Below the pieces are notes generated by a model. That model had not been told where the DNA came from and ran no database searches. It was given only the letters and a program-made list of their open reading frames with translations. From assembly GCF_001854325.1 (NCBI RefSeq), contig NZ_CP017755.1, positions 2,852,001-2,916,000 on the forward strand: a DNA stretch of 64,000 bases, read 5' to 3'. This document shows, in pieces, positions 36,542 to 44,979 of this stretch. Each line of letters starts with the position of its first letter. Position 1 is the first letter of the stretch. Origin of the DNA: Cupriavidus malaysiensis. GTDB lineage: Bacteria > Pseudomonadota > Gammaproteobacteria > Burkholderiales > Burkholderiaceae. A program made the position numbers and the translations under genes.

Positions 36542-36561
36542 TCGTTCCACATTTGAGAACG
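36518..36561. promoter_or_regulatory. Twin palindromes, candidate IclR operators
   Basis: GGAACGTTCC at 36518-36527 is a perfect 10-bp palindrome. CGTTC-N9-GAACG at 36543-36561 is a second one with the same half-sites, two helical turns away. Both lie in the 161-bp divergent region between the CoA-transferase and IclR genes. The shared GTTCC/GGAAC element recurs at 37461-37481. Confidence 0.6.
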
Positions 36562-36610
36562 CACCCCTCCTTGTCGGCCGGCACCGCGCGGGCAAGGACG
36601 CCCGAACCGC

Positions 36611-37408
36611 ATGAACAACACCCTGATCAAGGGCCTGGGCGTGATCGAGCTGCTGGCGCACAGCGAACGCCCGCTGGGCCTGAGCGAGATCGCCGCCGAG
36701 CTCGGCCTGGCCAAGAGCAATGTGCACCGCCTGCTGCAGGCGCTGACGGAGCTGCGCTACGTCATCCGCGCCGGCGACGGCAGCGGCTACAGCGCCTCGA
36801 TCAAGCTGTGGGAGCTGGGCTCGGCCGTGCTGTCCCGGCTCGACCTGCGCCGCCACGCCGAGATCTGGATGGACCAGCTGATGCACGCCAGCGGCGAGAG
36901 CGTGCACCTGTCGGTGCTGGACCGCGGCGAGGTGGTCTACGTGCACAAGATCGACAGCCCCAACCCGGTGCGCGCCTACACGCAGATCGGCGGACGCGCG
37001 CTGGCGCACTGCGTGGCGACCGGCAAGGCCATGCTCGCCTTCCTGCCCGAAGCCACGCTGCAGCGCATGGCGGCAGCGCTGGTACCCTCCACGCCCCACA
37101 GCATCGTCGAGCCCGCGCGCTTCCTGCGCGAGATGGAGAAGATCCGCAAGCAGGGCTACGCCGTCAATCGCGGCGAATGGCGCGAGACCGTGTCCGGCAT
37201 CGCCGCGCCGATCACCGACTGCCACGGCCATGTGATCGCCGCGGTCGGGCTGTCGGGTCCGGCCGAGCGCTTCCGTCCCGGCCGTCTCAAGCCCTTTGCC
37301 GACATGGTGCAGGAGGCGGCCGCCGAGATCACCGCCAGCCTCGGCGGCGGCAGCCACGACGCGCTTGCCCTGGCTACCCGCAGCATGGCGGACCTGCGGC
37401 GGCGCTGA
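36611..37408 (+). CDS. IclR-family transcriptional regulator
   Basis: A 265-residue IclR protein: winged helix MNNTLIKGLGVIELLAHSERPLGLSEIAAELGLAKSNVHRLLQALTELRYV, then effector domain with VHLSVLDRGEVVYVHKID, GGRALAHCVATGKAMLAFLP and TVSGIAAPITDCHGHVIAAVGLSGPAERF. It is divergent from the CoA-transferase/dioxygenase operon and followed on its own strand by an aldehyde dehydrogenase gene. Similar palindromes at both promoters make it the likely common regulator. The effector is presumably the pathway acid or its CoA ester. Confidence 0.93.
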   Translation: MNNTLIKGLGVIELLAHSERPLGLSEIAAELGLAKSNVHRLLQALTELRYVIRAGDGSGYSASIKLWELGSAVLSRLDLRRHAEIWMDQLMHASGESVHLSVLDRGEVVYVHKIDSPNPVRAYTQIGGRALAHCVATGKAMLAFLPEATLQRMAAALVPSTPHSIVEPARFLREMEKIRKQGYAVNRGEWRETVSGIAAPITDCHGHVIAAVGLSGPAERFRPGRLKPFADMVQEAAAEITASLGGGSHDALALATRSMADLRRR

Positions 37409-37437
37409 GCCCCGCCTGGGGCGTCGGCCTGTCCCGG

Positions 37438-37494
37438 GCATGGCGCGAAAATGCTCCGCAATGTTCCGTACCGCGGAACATTCTCGCGCCATGC
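37438..37494. promoter_or_regulatory. Nested palindromes upstream of the aldehyde dehydrogenase gene
   Basis: The inner repeat ATGTTCCG-TACCG-CGGAACAT (37461-37481) is perfect, with GTTCC/GGAAC half-sites like those at 36518-36561. Outer 15-bp arms (37438-37452 and 37480-37494, core GCATGGCGCGA) match with one mismatch. The element lies 30 bp past the iclR stop and about 95 bp before the aldehyde dehydrogenase start. It may be operator and hairpin at once. Confidence 0.6.
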
Positions 37495-37588
37495 GGCACA
37501 TGCAGAAATCCTGGCAAGGCGCTATGCTTGCGCTTTTCCCCCGCCCCCCGGCGGGCGGCGCCCAGCAGACAACCACCAGGAGAATGGC

Positions 37589-39016
37589 ATGTATCAGGAT
37601 CTCGCTCTCTACATCGATGGGGAATTCGTCAAGGGAGGAGGCCGGCACGAGCAGGACGTGATCAATCCCGCGACGCAGGAAGTGCTGGGCAAGCTGCCCC
37701 ACGCCAGCAAGGCCGACCTGGACCGCGCGCTTGCCGCCGCGCAGCGCGCCTTCGAAAGCTGGAAGAAGACCTCGCCGCTGGAGCGCTCCAAGATCCTGCG
37801 CCGCGTCGGCGAGCTGGCGCGCGAGCGTGCCAAGGACATCGGCCGCAACATCACCATGGACCAGGGCAAGCCGCTGGCCGAGGCGGTGGGCGAGGTGCTG
37901 GTGTGCGCCGAGCATGCCGACTGGCATGCCGAGGAATGCCGCCGCATCTACGGCCGCGTGATCCCGCCGCGCCAGCCCAATGTGCGCCAGATCGTGGTGC
38001 GCGAGCCGATCGGCGTCTGCGCCGCCTTCACGCCGTGGAACTTCCCCTTCAACCAGGCCATCCGCAAGATCGTCGCCGCCGTCGGCGCCGGCTGCACGCT
38101 GATCCTGAAGGGGCCGGAAGACTCGCCCAGCGCGGTGGTGGCGCTGGCCCGGCTGTTCCATGACGCCGGCCTGCCGGCGGGCGTGCTGAACATCGTCTGG
38201 GGCGTTCCCAGCGAAGTCTCGACCTACCTGATCGAGTCGCCGATCGTGCGCAAGATCTCCTTCACCGGCTCGGTGCCGGTCGGCAAGCAGCTGGCCGCGC
38301 TGGCCGGCGCGCACATGAAGCGCGTCACCATGGAGCTGGGCGGCCATTCGCCGGTGCTGGTGTTCGACGATGCGGACGTCGAACCGGCCGCCGAGATGCT
38401 GGCCCGCTTCAAGCTGCGCAACGCCGGCCAGGTGTGCGTGTCGCCGACGCGCTTCTACGTCCAGGAGAAGGCCTACGACAAGTTCCTGGCGCGCTTCACC
38501 GAGGTGATCGGCTCGATCAAGGTCGGCAACGGCCTGGAGACCGGCACCGAGATGGGCCCGCTGGCACACGAACGCCGCGTGCTGTCGATGCAGCAGTTCC
38601 TCGACGACGCCAGCCACCGCGGCGGCAAGATCGTCGCCGGCGGCTCGCGCATCGGCGACAAGGGCTTCTTCTTCGCCCCCACCGTGGTGACCGACCTGCC
38701 CGACGACGCCAAGCTGATGGTCGACGAGCCCTTCGGCCCGGTCGCGCCGGTGACCCGCTTCAAGGACACCGAGGAAGTCCTGCGCCGCGCCAACAGCCTG
38801 CCCTACGGCCTGGCCTCCTACGTCTTCACCAATTCGCTGAAGACGGCCACGCAGGTCTCGAACGGCCTCGAGGCCGGCATGGTCAACATCAACCACTTCG
38901 GCATGGCGCTGGCCGAGACGCCCTTCGGCGGCATCAAGGACTCCGGCATCGGCAGCGAAGGCGGCCAGGAGACCTTCGATGGCTACCTGGTGACCAAGTT
39001 CATCACCCAGGTCTGA
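37589..39016 (+). CDS. NAD(P)-dependent aldehyde dehydrogenase (succinate-semialdehyde dehydrogenase-like)
   Basis: A 475-residue [40 protein letters not shown] (cofactor site), [13 protein letters not shown] (Rossmann GxxxxG), the general base Glu in TMELGGHSP, the catalytic Cys in [11 protein letters not shown], and PFGPVAPV and [15 protein letters not shown] at the C-terminus. It is closest in pattern to succinate-semialdehyde and alpha-ketoglutarate-semialdehyde dehydrogenases. ATG 37589 has ACCAGGAGAATGGC upstream. The substrate is probably a carboxylated aldehyde. It is probably controlled by the IclR protein encoded just upstream. Confidence 0.92.
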   Translation: MYQDLALYIDGEFVKGGGRHEQDVINPATQEVLGKLPHASKADLDRALAAAQRAFESWKKTSPLERSKILRRVGELARERAKDIGRNITMDQGKPLAEAVGEVLVCAEHADWHAEECRRIYGRVIPPRQPNVRQIVVREPIGVCAAFTPWNFPFNQAIRKIVAAVGAGCTLILKGPEDSPSAVVALARLFHDAGLPAGVLNIVWGVPSEVSTYLIESPIVRKISFTGSVPVGKQLAALAGAHMKRVTMELGGHSPVLVFDDADVEPAAEMLARFKLRNAGQVCVSPTRFYVQEKAYDKFLARFTEVIGSIKVGNGLETGTEMGPLAHERRVLSMQQFLDDASHRGGKIVAGGSRIGDKGFFFAPTVVTDLPDDAKLMVDEPFGPVAPVTRFKDTEEVLRRANSLPYGLASYVFTNSLKTATQVSNGLEAGMVNINHFGMALAETPFGGIKDSGIGSEGGQETFDGYLVTKFITQV

Positions 39017-39038
39017 AGCCCGCGGCGCGCACGCGGCA

Positions 39039-39105
39039 CCGGCCCGCACGGGCCGGCCGCATCCACGCCGTGCCGACCTCGCGGCGCACCACCCGGTGCG
39101 CCGCG
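39039..39105. terminator. Two GC hairpins between convergent genes
   Basis: CCGGCCC-GCAC-GGGCCGG (39039-39056) and an 11-bp-arm hairpin at 39080-39105 (CGCGGCGCACC / GGTGCGCCGCG) fill the gap between the aldehyde dehydrogenase and the convergent monooxygenase gene. No T-run follows. They probably end transcription from both sides. Confidence 0.5.
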
Positions 39106-39112
39106 CTCCCCC

Positions 39113-40675
39113 TCAGCGCGCCGGCGCCCGGCCGCCATAGGCGAACACCGCGTCATCGAGATCGATGGCGGGAAACTCGTCCTTCTCCCCCCAGTAGTCC
39201 TGCGTGTGCTGCCATTCGCGCTTGCTGCCGCGCTTGGGCAGCAGGTGCATGCCGCGCATCAGGTAGCCCGGATTGAAGTTCTCCGGGTCCACCCAGCTGC
39301 CGAGCGCCATCTCGCGGTCCTCGGGCCGCAGCACCGGCACCACGCTGCCGACACCCTTGTCGCGCATATGGCACAGCAGCCGGCAGACGAAATCGCCGAT
39401 CAGGTCCGCGCGCAGCGTCCAGCTGGCGCGGAAGTAGCCGAATACCCAGACCAGGTTGGGCACGCCGGTGAACATCATGCCGCGGTAGGTCACGCTGTCG
39501 GAGAACACCAGCGGCTTGCCGTCGATGGTGAAGGCGATATCGCCGAGCACGCTGAGGTCGAAGCCGGTCGCGGTGACGATGACGTCGGCCTCCAGCGTGC
39601 GGCCCGACTTGAGCTGGACACCCCCTTCGACGAAGCGCTCGATCTCGTCGGTGACCACCGAGGCCTTGCCTTCGCGCACGCTCTGGAACAGGTCGGCGTC
39701 CGGAATGTAGGCGATGCGCTGCCGCCAGGGCCGGTAGCGCGGCGTGAAATGGGTGTCGACGTCGAAGTCGGGCCCGAGGCTGGCGCGCACCCCCGCCAGC
39801 AGCTCGGCCTTGACCGTTTCCGGTTCCTGCTGCGCGCGCTGCGTGAACACCGCCTGGTCGTGCAGGATCTTGCGCCGCACGATCTCGTGGATCCAGCTCT
39901 CGTCGATCTTCAGCTGGCGCAGTTCGTCGGCCAGCACGTTGGCATTGCGTCCGGTGATGAAGTAGGTAGGCGAGCGCTGCAGCATGGTCACGTGCGCGCA
40001 GCGTCCGGCCAGCGCCGGCACCAGCGTGGCCGCGGTCGCGCCGGAGCCGATCACGAGCACGCGCTGGTCCGTGCAGTCCAGGTCCTCGGGCCAGTCCTGC
40101 GGATGGACGATGCGGCCGCGGAAATCGGCCATGGCCGGCCATTCCGGCGTATAGCCCTGGGCGTGCCGGTAGTAGCCCTGGCACATCCACAGGAAGTTCG
40201 CCGTGAAGCGGACCGTCGCGCCGGTATCACTGCGGCTGGCTTCGATGGTCCACAGGCTCTGCTCGCTCGACCATGAGGCCGAACGGATCGCGTGGCGGTA
40301 ACGGATATGGCGCGCCAGCCCGTTCTCGGCGATGACTTCGCCCATGTAGGCGAGGATCTCCGCCGCGGTGGCGATCGGGGTGCCGGTCCAGGGCTTGAAG
40401 CGGTAGCCGAAGGTGTAGAGGTCGCTGTCGGAGCGCACGCCCGGATAGCGATGCGTCAGCCAGGTGCCGCCATAGCCCGCCTGCGACTCCAGCACTACGA
40501 AGCGCATTTCCGGACACTGGTCGTTCAGGTGGTAGGCAGAGGCGATGCCGGAGATGCCGGCGCCGACGATCAGCACGTCGAAGTGTTCGGCCGCGCCGAC
40601 GGCCTCCGGCACTGGCGCCGCGTTGGTGGCGTTGGTGGCGTTGGTGGCGTTGGCAGTGAATGCAGCTTCAGTCAT
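39113..40675 (-). CDS. Flavin-containing Baeyer-Villiger-type monooxygenase
   Basis: 520 residues. FAD motif GAGISG at 38-43, GG-TW at 69-72, BVMO fingerprint F185-x-G187-xxx-H191-xxx-W195-P196, and NADPH motif GSGATA at 210-215, followed by ATGFDLSVLG. It would convert a ketone to an ester or lactone with O2 and NADPH. An N-terminal tail holds four NAT/NAA triplets coded by a 9-bp tandem repeat. Its ATG overlaps the alpha/beta-hydrolase stop by 8 bp, and an SDR follows in the same transcript: the usual dehydrogenase, monooxygenase, ester-hydrolase team. Substrate (cyclic, aliphatic or terpenoid ketone) not predictable. Confidence 0.9.
   Translation of the reverse strand: MTEAAFTANATNATNATNAAPVPEAVGAAEHFDVLIVGAGISGIASAYHLNDQCPEMRFVVLESQAGYGGTWLTHRYPGVRSDSDLYTFGYRFKPWTGTPIATAAEILAYMGEVIAENGLARHIRYRHAIRSASWSSEQSLWTIEASRSDTGATVRFTANFLWMCQGYYRHAQGYTPEWPAMADFRGRIVHPQDWPEDLDCTDQRVLVIGSGATAATLVPALAGRCAHVTMLQRSPTYFITGRNANVLADELRQLKIDESWIHEIVRRKILHDQAVFTQRAQQEPETVKAELLAGVRASLGPDFDVDTHFTPRYRPWRQRIAYIPDADLFQSVREGKASVVTDEIERFVEGGVQLKSGRTLEADVIVTATGFDLSVLGDIAFTIDGKPLVFSDSVTYRGMMFTGVPNLVWVFGYFRASWTLRADLIGDFVCRLLCHMRDKGVGSVVPVLRPEDREMALGSWVDPENFNPGYLMRGMHLLPKRGSKREWQHTQDYWGEKDEFPAIDLDDAVFAYGGRAPAR
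40622..40648 (-). repeat. 9-bp tandem repeat in the monooxygenase gene
   Basis: GTTGGTGGC is repeated three times in the 5' end of the monooxygenase gene and encodes alternating Asn-Ala-Thr. Slippage would add or remove triplets without frameshift. Confidence 0.7.
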
Positions 40676-41465
40676 GACGCTCCTCCAGATGGCGTTCGAT
40701 GCGTTCCAGCAGGCGCTCGGGCTGTTCCAGCATCACCAGGTGCCCGCAATCGATCTCTTCGTAGCGCGCGCCGGGCACGGCCTGTGCCAACGCGCGGCAA
40801 TGCGCCGCCGGCACCAGGCGGTCCTGGGCCAGCCCGATCACCAGCGTGGCGGCGCGGACCGCCGGCAGGCAGGCACGGATATCGACGATGGCGTCGAGCG
40901 CCGCCTGCCGGTCGCTGCCCGGCGCCAGTCCGGTGGCAAAGCGCGCCAGCACGGTCTCGACCAGCGACGGGTCGCTGGCGGCGAAGAAGCGCTCGGAGAC
41001 ACCGTTGAGCAACAGCAGGCGGGCAAGCTGCGTGTGGTCGGTGCGGGCCAGTGCCTGCCACAGGTCGAACTGCACGCGCATGCGCAGGTCGGTCGCGGCC
41101 CAGCCGCCCAGCACCACCAGCCGGCGCACCTGTCCCGCCAGCCTGGCCGCGGCCGCCGCCGCCACCACGCCGCCCAGCGAGTAGCCGACCAGGTCCAGCG
41201 CTTCGCCCTCGGCCAGGGCGGCGACGGCCTCCACCTGCCCGACCAGCCGTTCCAGGGTCAGCGCCGAGCCGTCGTCCACGCTCAGGCCCGAGCCGGCCAG
41301 GTCGGGCACCAGGCAGCGCCGCCGTTCGGCGAGGCGCGCCAGGATGGGCGCCCAGCCCGTCTCCGCGCTGGACGATGTGCCATGCACGAGGATGGTGGGC
41401 CGGCCGCGGCCGGTGTCGATCAGGCTGGTACGGACGCCTGCCGCGTCCACGGTCAGTCTTTGCAT
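40668..41465 (-). CDS. Alpha/beta-hydrolase (esterase/lactonase-type)
   Basis: A 265-residue hydrolase: oxyanion motif LVHGTSSS, lid-side DLAGSGLSVDDG, nucleophile elbow GYSLGG (Ser), acid VIGLAQDRLVP (Asp) and a catalytic His in EIDCGHLVMLEQPERL. ATG 41465 has CAGGAGACATGGCGCA upstream. It overlaps the monooxygenase gene and probably opens the ester or lactone made by that enzyme. Confidence 0.9.
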   Translation of the reverse strand: MQRLTVDAAGVRTSLIDTGRGRPTILVHGTSSSAETGWAPILARLAERRRCLVPDLAGSGLSVDDGSALTLERLVGQVEAVAALAEGEALDLVGYSLGGVVAAAAAARLAGQVRRLVVLGGWAATDLRMRVQFDLWQALARTDHTQLARLLLLNGVSERFFAASDPSLVETVLARFATGLAPGSDRQAALDAIVDIRACLPAVRAATLVIGLAQDRLVPAAHCRALAQAVPGARYEEIDCGHLVMLEQPERLLERIERHLEERHD

Positions 41466-41604
41466 TGCGCCATGTCTCCTGTCTGTTTTCCTGCTTCTGG
41501 TGGTGCCGCCAGCAACGTGATGGCGGCGGCGCGGCCGGGACGGCGCTGTCCGCGGCGGGACGGGCACCGCGACGTGCGCCCTGCCGTCCGCCCTGCCGCC
41601 CGCC

Positions 41605-42378
41605 CTATTGCGCGGTCAGCCCGCCGTCGACGGTGAACTGCGCGCCGGTGATGTAGCGCGCCTCGTCGGAGGCGAGCAGCAGGAAGGCGCCGACGATGTC
41701 GTCCGGCGTGGCGAGGCGGCCGAGCGGCGTGATGCCCTCGATGCGCGCCCGCGCGGCCGCCGCCGCGCCGGCGTCGAGCGCACCGATCGAGCGCAGTACC
41801 ATCGGTGTCTCGACGAAGCCGGGATGGATGGAGTTGACGCGGACCGGCGGCGAGCACTTGGCGCCGTGCAGGGCCGCCGAGCGCGTCAGCAAGGTCACGC
41901 CGCCCTTGGCGGCGCAATAGGCCGCCACCTGGTCGCCGCCCACCAGCCCGTAGATCGACGACACGTTGATGATCGAGCCGCCTCCCTCGCGCATCAGCGG
42001 CAGGGCCGCGCGACAGCCGAGAAAAACCCCGGTCAGGTTGACATCCAGGGTGCGCTGCCAGTCGGCCAGCGAGCAATCGGCAATGGAGCCGCGCAGGGCG
42101 ATGCCGGCGTTGTTCACCAGCACATCGAGCCGGCCGTGGCGGCGCTCGACCTCCGCCATGGCTTCCTGCCAGGCCGTTTCGCGCGCCACGTCCAGGTGCA
42201 GGAACAGGGTGTCGGCACCCGCTGCGGCCAGCGCCTCGCACAGCGCCTGCCCGGCATGCGCGTCGATGTCGGCCAGCACCACCGCGGCCCCCGCCTCGGC
42301 GGCCGCGCGGCTGAAGGCAGCGCCGAGCCCGGAGGCCGCGCCGGTGACCATCACGATCTTGTCTTGCAGGCGTGGCAT
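41605..42378 (-). CDS. SDR-family alcohol dehydrogenase
   Basis: A 257-residue classical SDR: TGAASGLG at 12-19, Asp after the second strand (LADIDAH) favouring NAD, LVNNAGIALRG, catalytic Ser in NVSSIYG and YCAAKGG, and the C-terminal ITGAQFTVDGGLTAQ. It probably oxidises the alcohol that feeds the monooxygenase. Its start overlaps the tetR stop by one base (TGATG). A 139-bp gap separates it from the hydrolase gene. Confidence 0.9.
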   Translation of the reverse strand: MPRLQDKIVMVTGAASGLGAAFSRAAAEAGAAVVLADIDAHAGQALCEALAAAGADTLFLHLDVARETAWQEAMAEVERRHGRLDVLVNNAGIALRGSIADCSLADWQRTLDVNLTGVFLGCRAALPLMREGGGSIINVSSIYGLVGGDQVAAYCAAKGGVTLLTRSAALHGAKCSPPVRVNSIHPGFVETPMVLRSIGALDAGAAAAARARIEGITPLGRLATPDDIVGAFLLLASDEARYITGAQFTVDGGLTAQ

Positions 42379-43142
42379 CAGGCCCTCCCTTGTCGGTGAC
42401 CGCGCTGCGCGGCGGTCGGTGCTTGCTCCTGGGTCCGCGCCTTGTCCTGCGCCTTGTCCTGCGCCGGTTCGGCGCCGGCATCCGGTGGCAGGCCGAGATG
42501 ACCCCGCACGAGATCGCTGAGCGCGGCGACCATGCGCTCAGGGTCCGACGGCAACGGCGATTGCGGGTTGTAGAGGCTGTTGAAATGCATCGCACGCGCG
42601 GCATGCATGGCCAGCATGATGCGGTCGCGCCAGCCGGGGATCGCGGTCACCTCGGGATAGCGCGCCAGCGTATCGACCAGGCGCCCGCTGACTTCGTTGC
42701 CGAGGCGGCCGACCGGCTCCCAGGCGGCCGGATCGTCGAGCGCGCGCTTGAGCACCGCGCGCAGCACGCCCTGGCTGCGGCTCTGGATCTTCACCGCCAG
42801 GTCCACGCAGGCGACGATCACCGCCGCGGGCGGCTTGTCCTGCATGACCGCGTAGGCCAGCAGCGCATCCGTCTCGGCGCGGATGCGATCGAAGGCGCGC
42901 GCGAGCGCGGCCTGGACGAAGCGCTCCTTGTCGCCGAAGCGGAAGTAAAGCGCGCCGATCGAAGCACCCGCGCGCTCGGCCACCAGCGCCATCGAGGTGG
43001 CCTCGATGCCGACCGCCTCGATGCAGGCCAGCCCTGCATCGAGCAAGGCGTCTTCGGTGGCCTGGCTGCGCGCCTGCTTCGGCCGGCGGCGTTCGCCCGC
43101 TCCGCCCTCCTGGGACGGCACCCGCTCCACGCTTGCCTTCAT
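42378..43142 (-). CDS. TetR-family transcriptional regulator
   Basis: A 254-residue repressor: HTH at about 22-68 (RSQATEDALLDAGLACIEAVGIEATSMALVAERAGASIGALYFRFGDKERF), a ligand domain, and a low-complexity tail (AQDKAQDKARTQEQ). It is the first gene of the SDR-hydrolase-monooxygenase transcript, so it would regulate itself and the three enzymes. The effector is presumably the substrate or its ketone. Confidence 0.9.
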   Translation of the reverse strand: MKASVERVPSQEGGAGERRRPKQARSQATEDALLDAGLACIEAVGIEATSMALVAERAGASIGALYFRFGDKERFVQAALARAFDRIRAETDALLAYAVMQDKPPAAVIVACVDLAVKIQSRSQGVLRAVLKRALDDPAAWEPVGRLGNEVSGRLVDTLARYPEVTAIPGWRDRIMLAMHAARAMHFNSLYNPQSPLPSDPERMVAALSDLVRGHLGLPPDAGAEPAQDKAQDKARTQEQAPTAAQRGHRQGRA

Positions 43143-43161
43143 CTGCGCCGCTCCGGAAATA

Positions 43162-43173
43162 GAACGATGGTTC
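43162..43173. promoter_or_regulatory. Palindrome GAAC-GATG-GTTC upstream of tetR
   Basis: It lies 20 bp before the tetR start codon, beside an AT-rich TTATAAG segment that could be the -10 of the minus-strand promoter. It is a candidate TetR-type operator; arms are only 4 bp. Confidence 0.3.
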
Positions 43174-43291
43174 CACTTATAAGCGGCAAGCCCGGTTCAC
43201 GCAAGCGGTGCGTCGCCGGATACCCGGTGCGTGGCCGGATGCCGGATGCGGCCCATGGCCGCCACGGCGCCCGCCGGAGCGGGCGCGGGCC

Positions 43292-44506
43292 TCAGCGGCG
43301 CTTGCGCGCCGTGCCCTGGCGGGCACGCCGGTAGTCGTCGGCAAAATCGCGCCACTGCGACAGCGAGACCGAACAGCCGTGGCGCGCCAGCCGCAGCACG
43401 GCAGCACGCCAGCGCGTGCCCGCCGCGAACTCCTGCAGTTGCTCGATCGGATCGGCCGACTGGTGCCGGCAGCTGCGCAGGTGCGCCCAGGCAGCGGCAT
43501 GGGCCATGGTGTCCAGCACCAGGCGCAGCTCTTCGGCACTGGTGGGACGGCCCAGGTCGACGCGGTCGGCGGTGGGCTGCAGGCTCTTGACCACGTAGGA
43601 CAAGCCGTTCATCTTCACCGCCGCCAGCAGTGCCGGCGAGGCGGCCTGCATGACCTGCTGCACCTGCACCACGCGCGCGGCCTCGCCTTCCCAGCGCGGC
43701 TGCCGGCGCAGGCGCATGCCGCTCCAGGCGGTCGGCGCCGCCAGCTTGACGTCGATCAGGCGCTGCGCCACCGGCGGCATGCCCACCTCGTGCGCCAGCA
43801 CCACGTAGCGCTCCAGGCCCAGGCTGCCGGTGCCGGCGATGCGGCGCGCGGCATCATCGGCCACCAGGCGGTGCCCGTGCGGCAATTGCGAGTACATGTG
43901 CAGGATGGCGGCCGCATGTTTGCGCTGCGCCTTGTCGGCCGCCAGCGCATGGCGCCCGTCGATGCGCAGGCGGCGGCGCTCCTTGCGGAACTCGGTGCGC
44001 TGCGCCAGCAGTTCGCCGCGCCGGCGCCGCTTGACGCGGCGCAGCAGCTCGGCCACCAGTCCCTGCGCGGTGGCACGTTCCAGCCAGCGCGGCTTGCCCT
44101 GGGCCAGCACCGCCGCATAGCTCGACAGCATCCGTTCGCTGGCGTTGCGCGCATCCTCCTCCGACAGCCCGAGCTGCGAGGCGGCGATCATCAGGCTGGA
44201 CAGCATGCGTACCACGTCAACCGTCAGCGGCGCCAGCAGGGCATCGTCGAAGTCGTTCAGGTCGAAGTACACCAGGCCGTTGTCGCCCTTGAAGCTGCCG
44301 AAGTTCTCCAGGTGCAGGTCACCGCAGACATAAGTGTGCGGGGCATCGAGCAGCGCCTCCTCGTGCTGCACGGAGGCGGCGTAGAGATGATTGCTGCCGC
44401 GGAAGAAGGAGAACGGCTCACGTGCCATCGCGTCGAGCTTGCGCGTCAAGCGCTCGGGATCGCGGCCGTGGTTGAAGGTCAGGATGGCCTCGGTGGCGGG
44501 ATGCAT
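43292..44506 (-). CDS. DUF2252-family protein
   Basis: A 404-residue cytoplasmic protein of the DUF2252 family, which shows a kinase-like pattern: FFRGSNHLY near residue 34, VCGDLHLENFGSFK near 60, FDLNDFDDALLAPLTVDVVRMLSSL near 80, and GTGSLGLERYVVL and VDVKLAAPTA-like strands later. The GDxHxxN and DxxDFD motifs recall aminoglycoside-phosphotransferase-like enzymes, but no activity is known to me for the family. It stands alone between the TetR cassette and the oxidase operon. Confidence 0.8.
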   Translation of the reverse strand: MHPATEAILTFNHGRDPERLTRKLDAMAREPFSFFRGSNHLYAASVQHEEALLDAPHTYVCGDLHLENFGSFKGDNGLVYFDLNDFDDALLAPLTVDVVRMLSSLMIAASQLGLSEEDARNASERMLSSYAAVLAQGKPRWLERATAQGLVAELLRRVKRRRRGELLAQRTEFRKERRRLRIDGRHALAADKAQRKHAAAILHMYSQLPHGHRLVADDAARRIAGTGSLGLERYVVLAHEVGMPPVAQRLIDVKLAAPTAWSGMRLRRQPRWEGEAARVVQVQQVMQAASPALLAAVKMNGLSYVVKSLQPTADRVDLGRPTSAEELRLVLDTMAHAAAWAHLRSCRHQSADPIEQLQEFAAGTRWRAAVLRLARHGCSVSLSQWRDFADDYRRARQGTARKRR

Positions 44507-44565
44507 GGCGGGCTGGGCTCCTCGGAGCGATGGCGCGCGGCCCGCCAGCGGGCTCGGCGCCGTAC

Positions 44566-44584
44566 CCGGCAGTAGCGCTGCCGG
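44566..44584 (-). terminator. Weak hairpin after the oxidase operon
   Basis: CCGGCAG-TAGCG-CTGCCGG has 7-bp arms, 28 bp past the subunit IV stop codon. No T-run; low confidence. Confidence 0.3.
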
Positions 44585-44611
44585 CCGCGAGCGCCGGCTG
44601 TCGCCACCCGC

Positions 44612-44971
44612 TCAGTGGAGGAACAGCCCGCGCAAGACGAAAGTGTAATCCGCCTCGGTCGCCATCAGGCCGACCAGCAGCAACAGTGCCAGCGGCGGCA
44701 GCAGGATGGCGCAGGCCAGCGCCAGCCGCTCCCAGGCCATGTGCATGAACACCGCGACGATCAGGCCGGCCTTGAGCACCATGAACAGCACGATCAGCGT
44801 CCAGCGCAGCATGCCGGTGAAATGGAAATAGTCGACGAGATAGGACATCGTCGACAGCACGAACAACAGCCCCCACACCTTCAGGTAGAGGGCGATGGAA
44901 TGCTGCTGCCCCCCGTGTTGCGACGGCTCGGAAGGCGCCGGCGGCGCGGTGGCGGTGGTCGTCTGTGTCAT
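44612..44971 (-). CDS. Cytochrome oxidase subunit IV-type small membrane protein
   Basis: 119 residues with three TM helices: LKVWGLLFVLSTMSYLVDYFHF, WTLIVLFMVLKAGLIVAVFMHMAWE (the F-x-H-M pattern of bacterial subunit IV) and LALACAILLPPLALLLLVGLM. It lies last in the oxidase operon, 8 bp after subunit III. It stabilises the oxidase complex. ATG 44971. Confidence 0.88.
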   Translation of the reverse strand: MTQTTTATAPPAPSEPSQHGGQQHSIALYLKVWGLLFVLSTMSYLVDYFHFTGMLRWTLIVLFMVLKAGLIVAVFMHMAWERLALACAILLPPLALLLLVGLMATEADYTFVLRGLFLH

Positions 44972-44979
44972 GGCCGGCC

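Noticed and set aside
36536..39049. 837-residue minus-strand ORF
   Set aside because: Antisense of iclR and the aldehyde dehydrogenase gene, both of which have clear families and ribosome sites on the plus strand.
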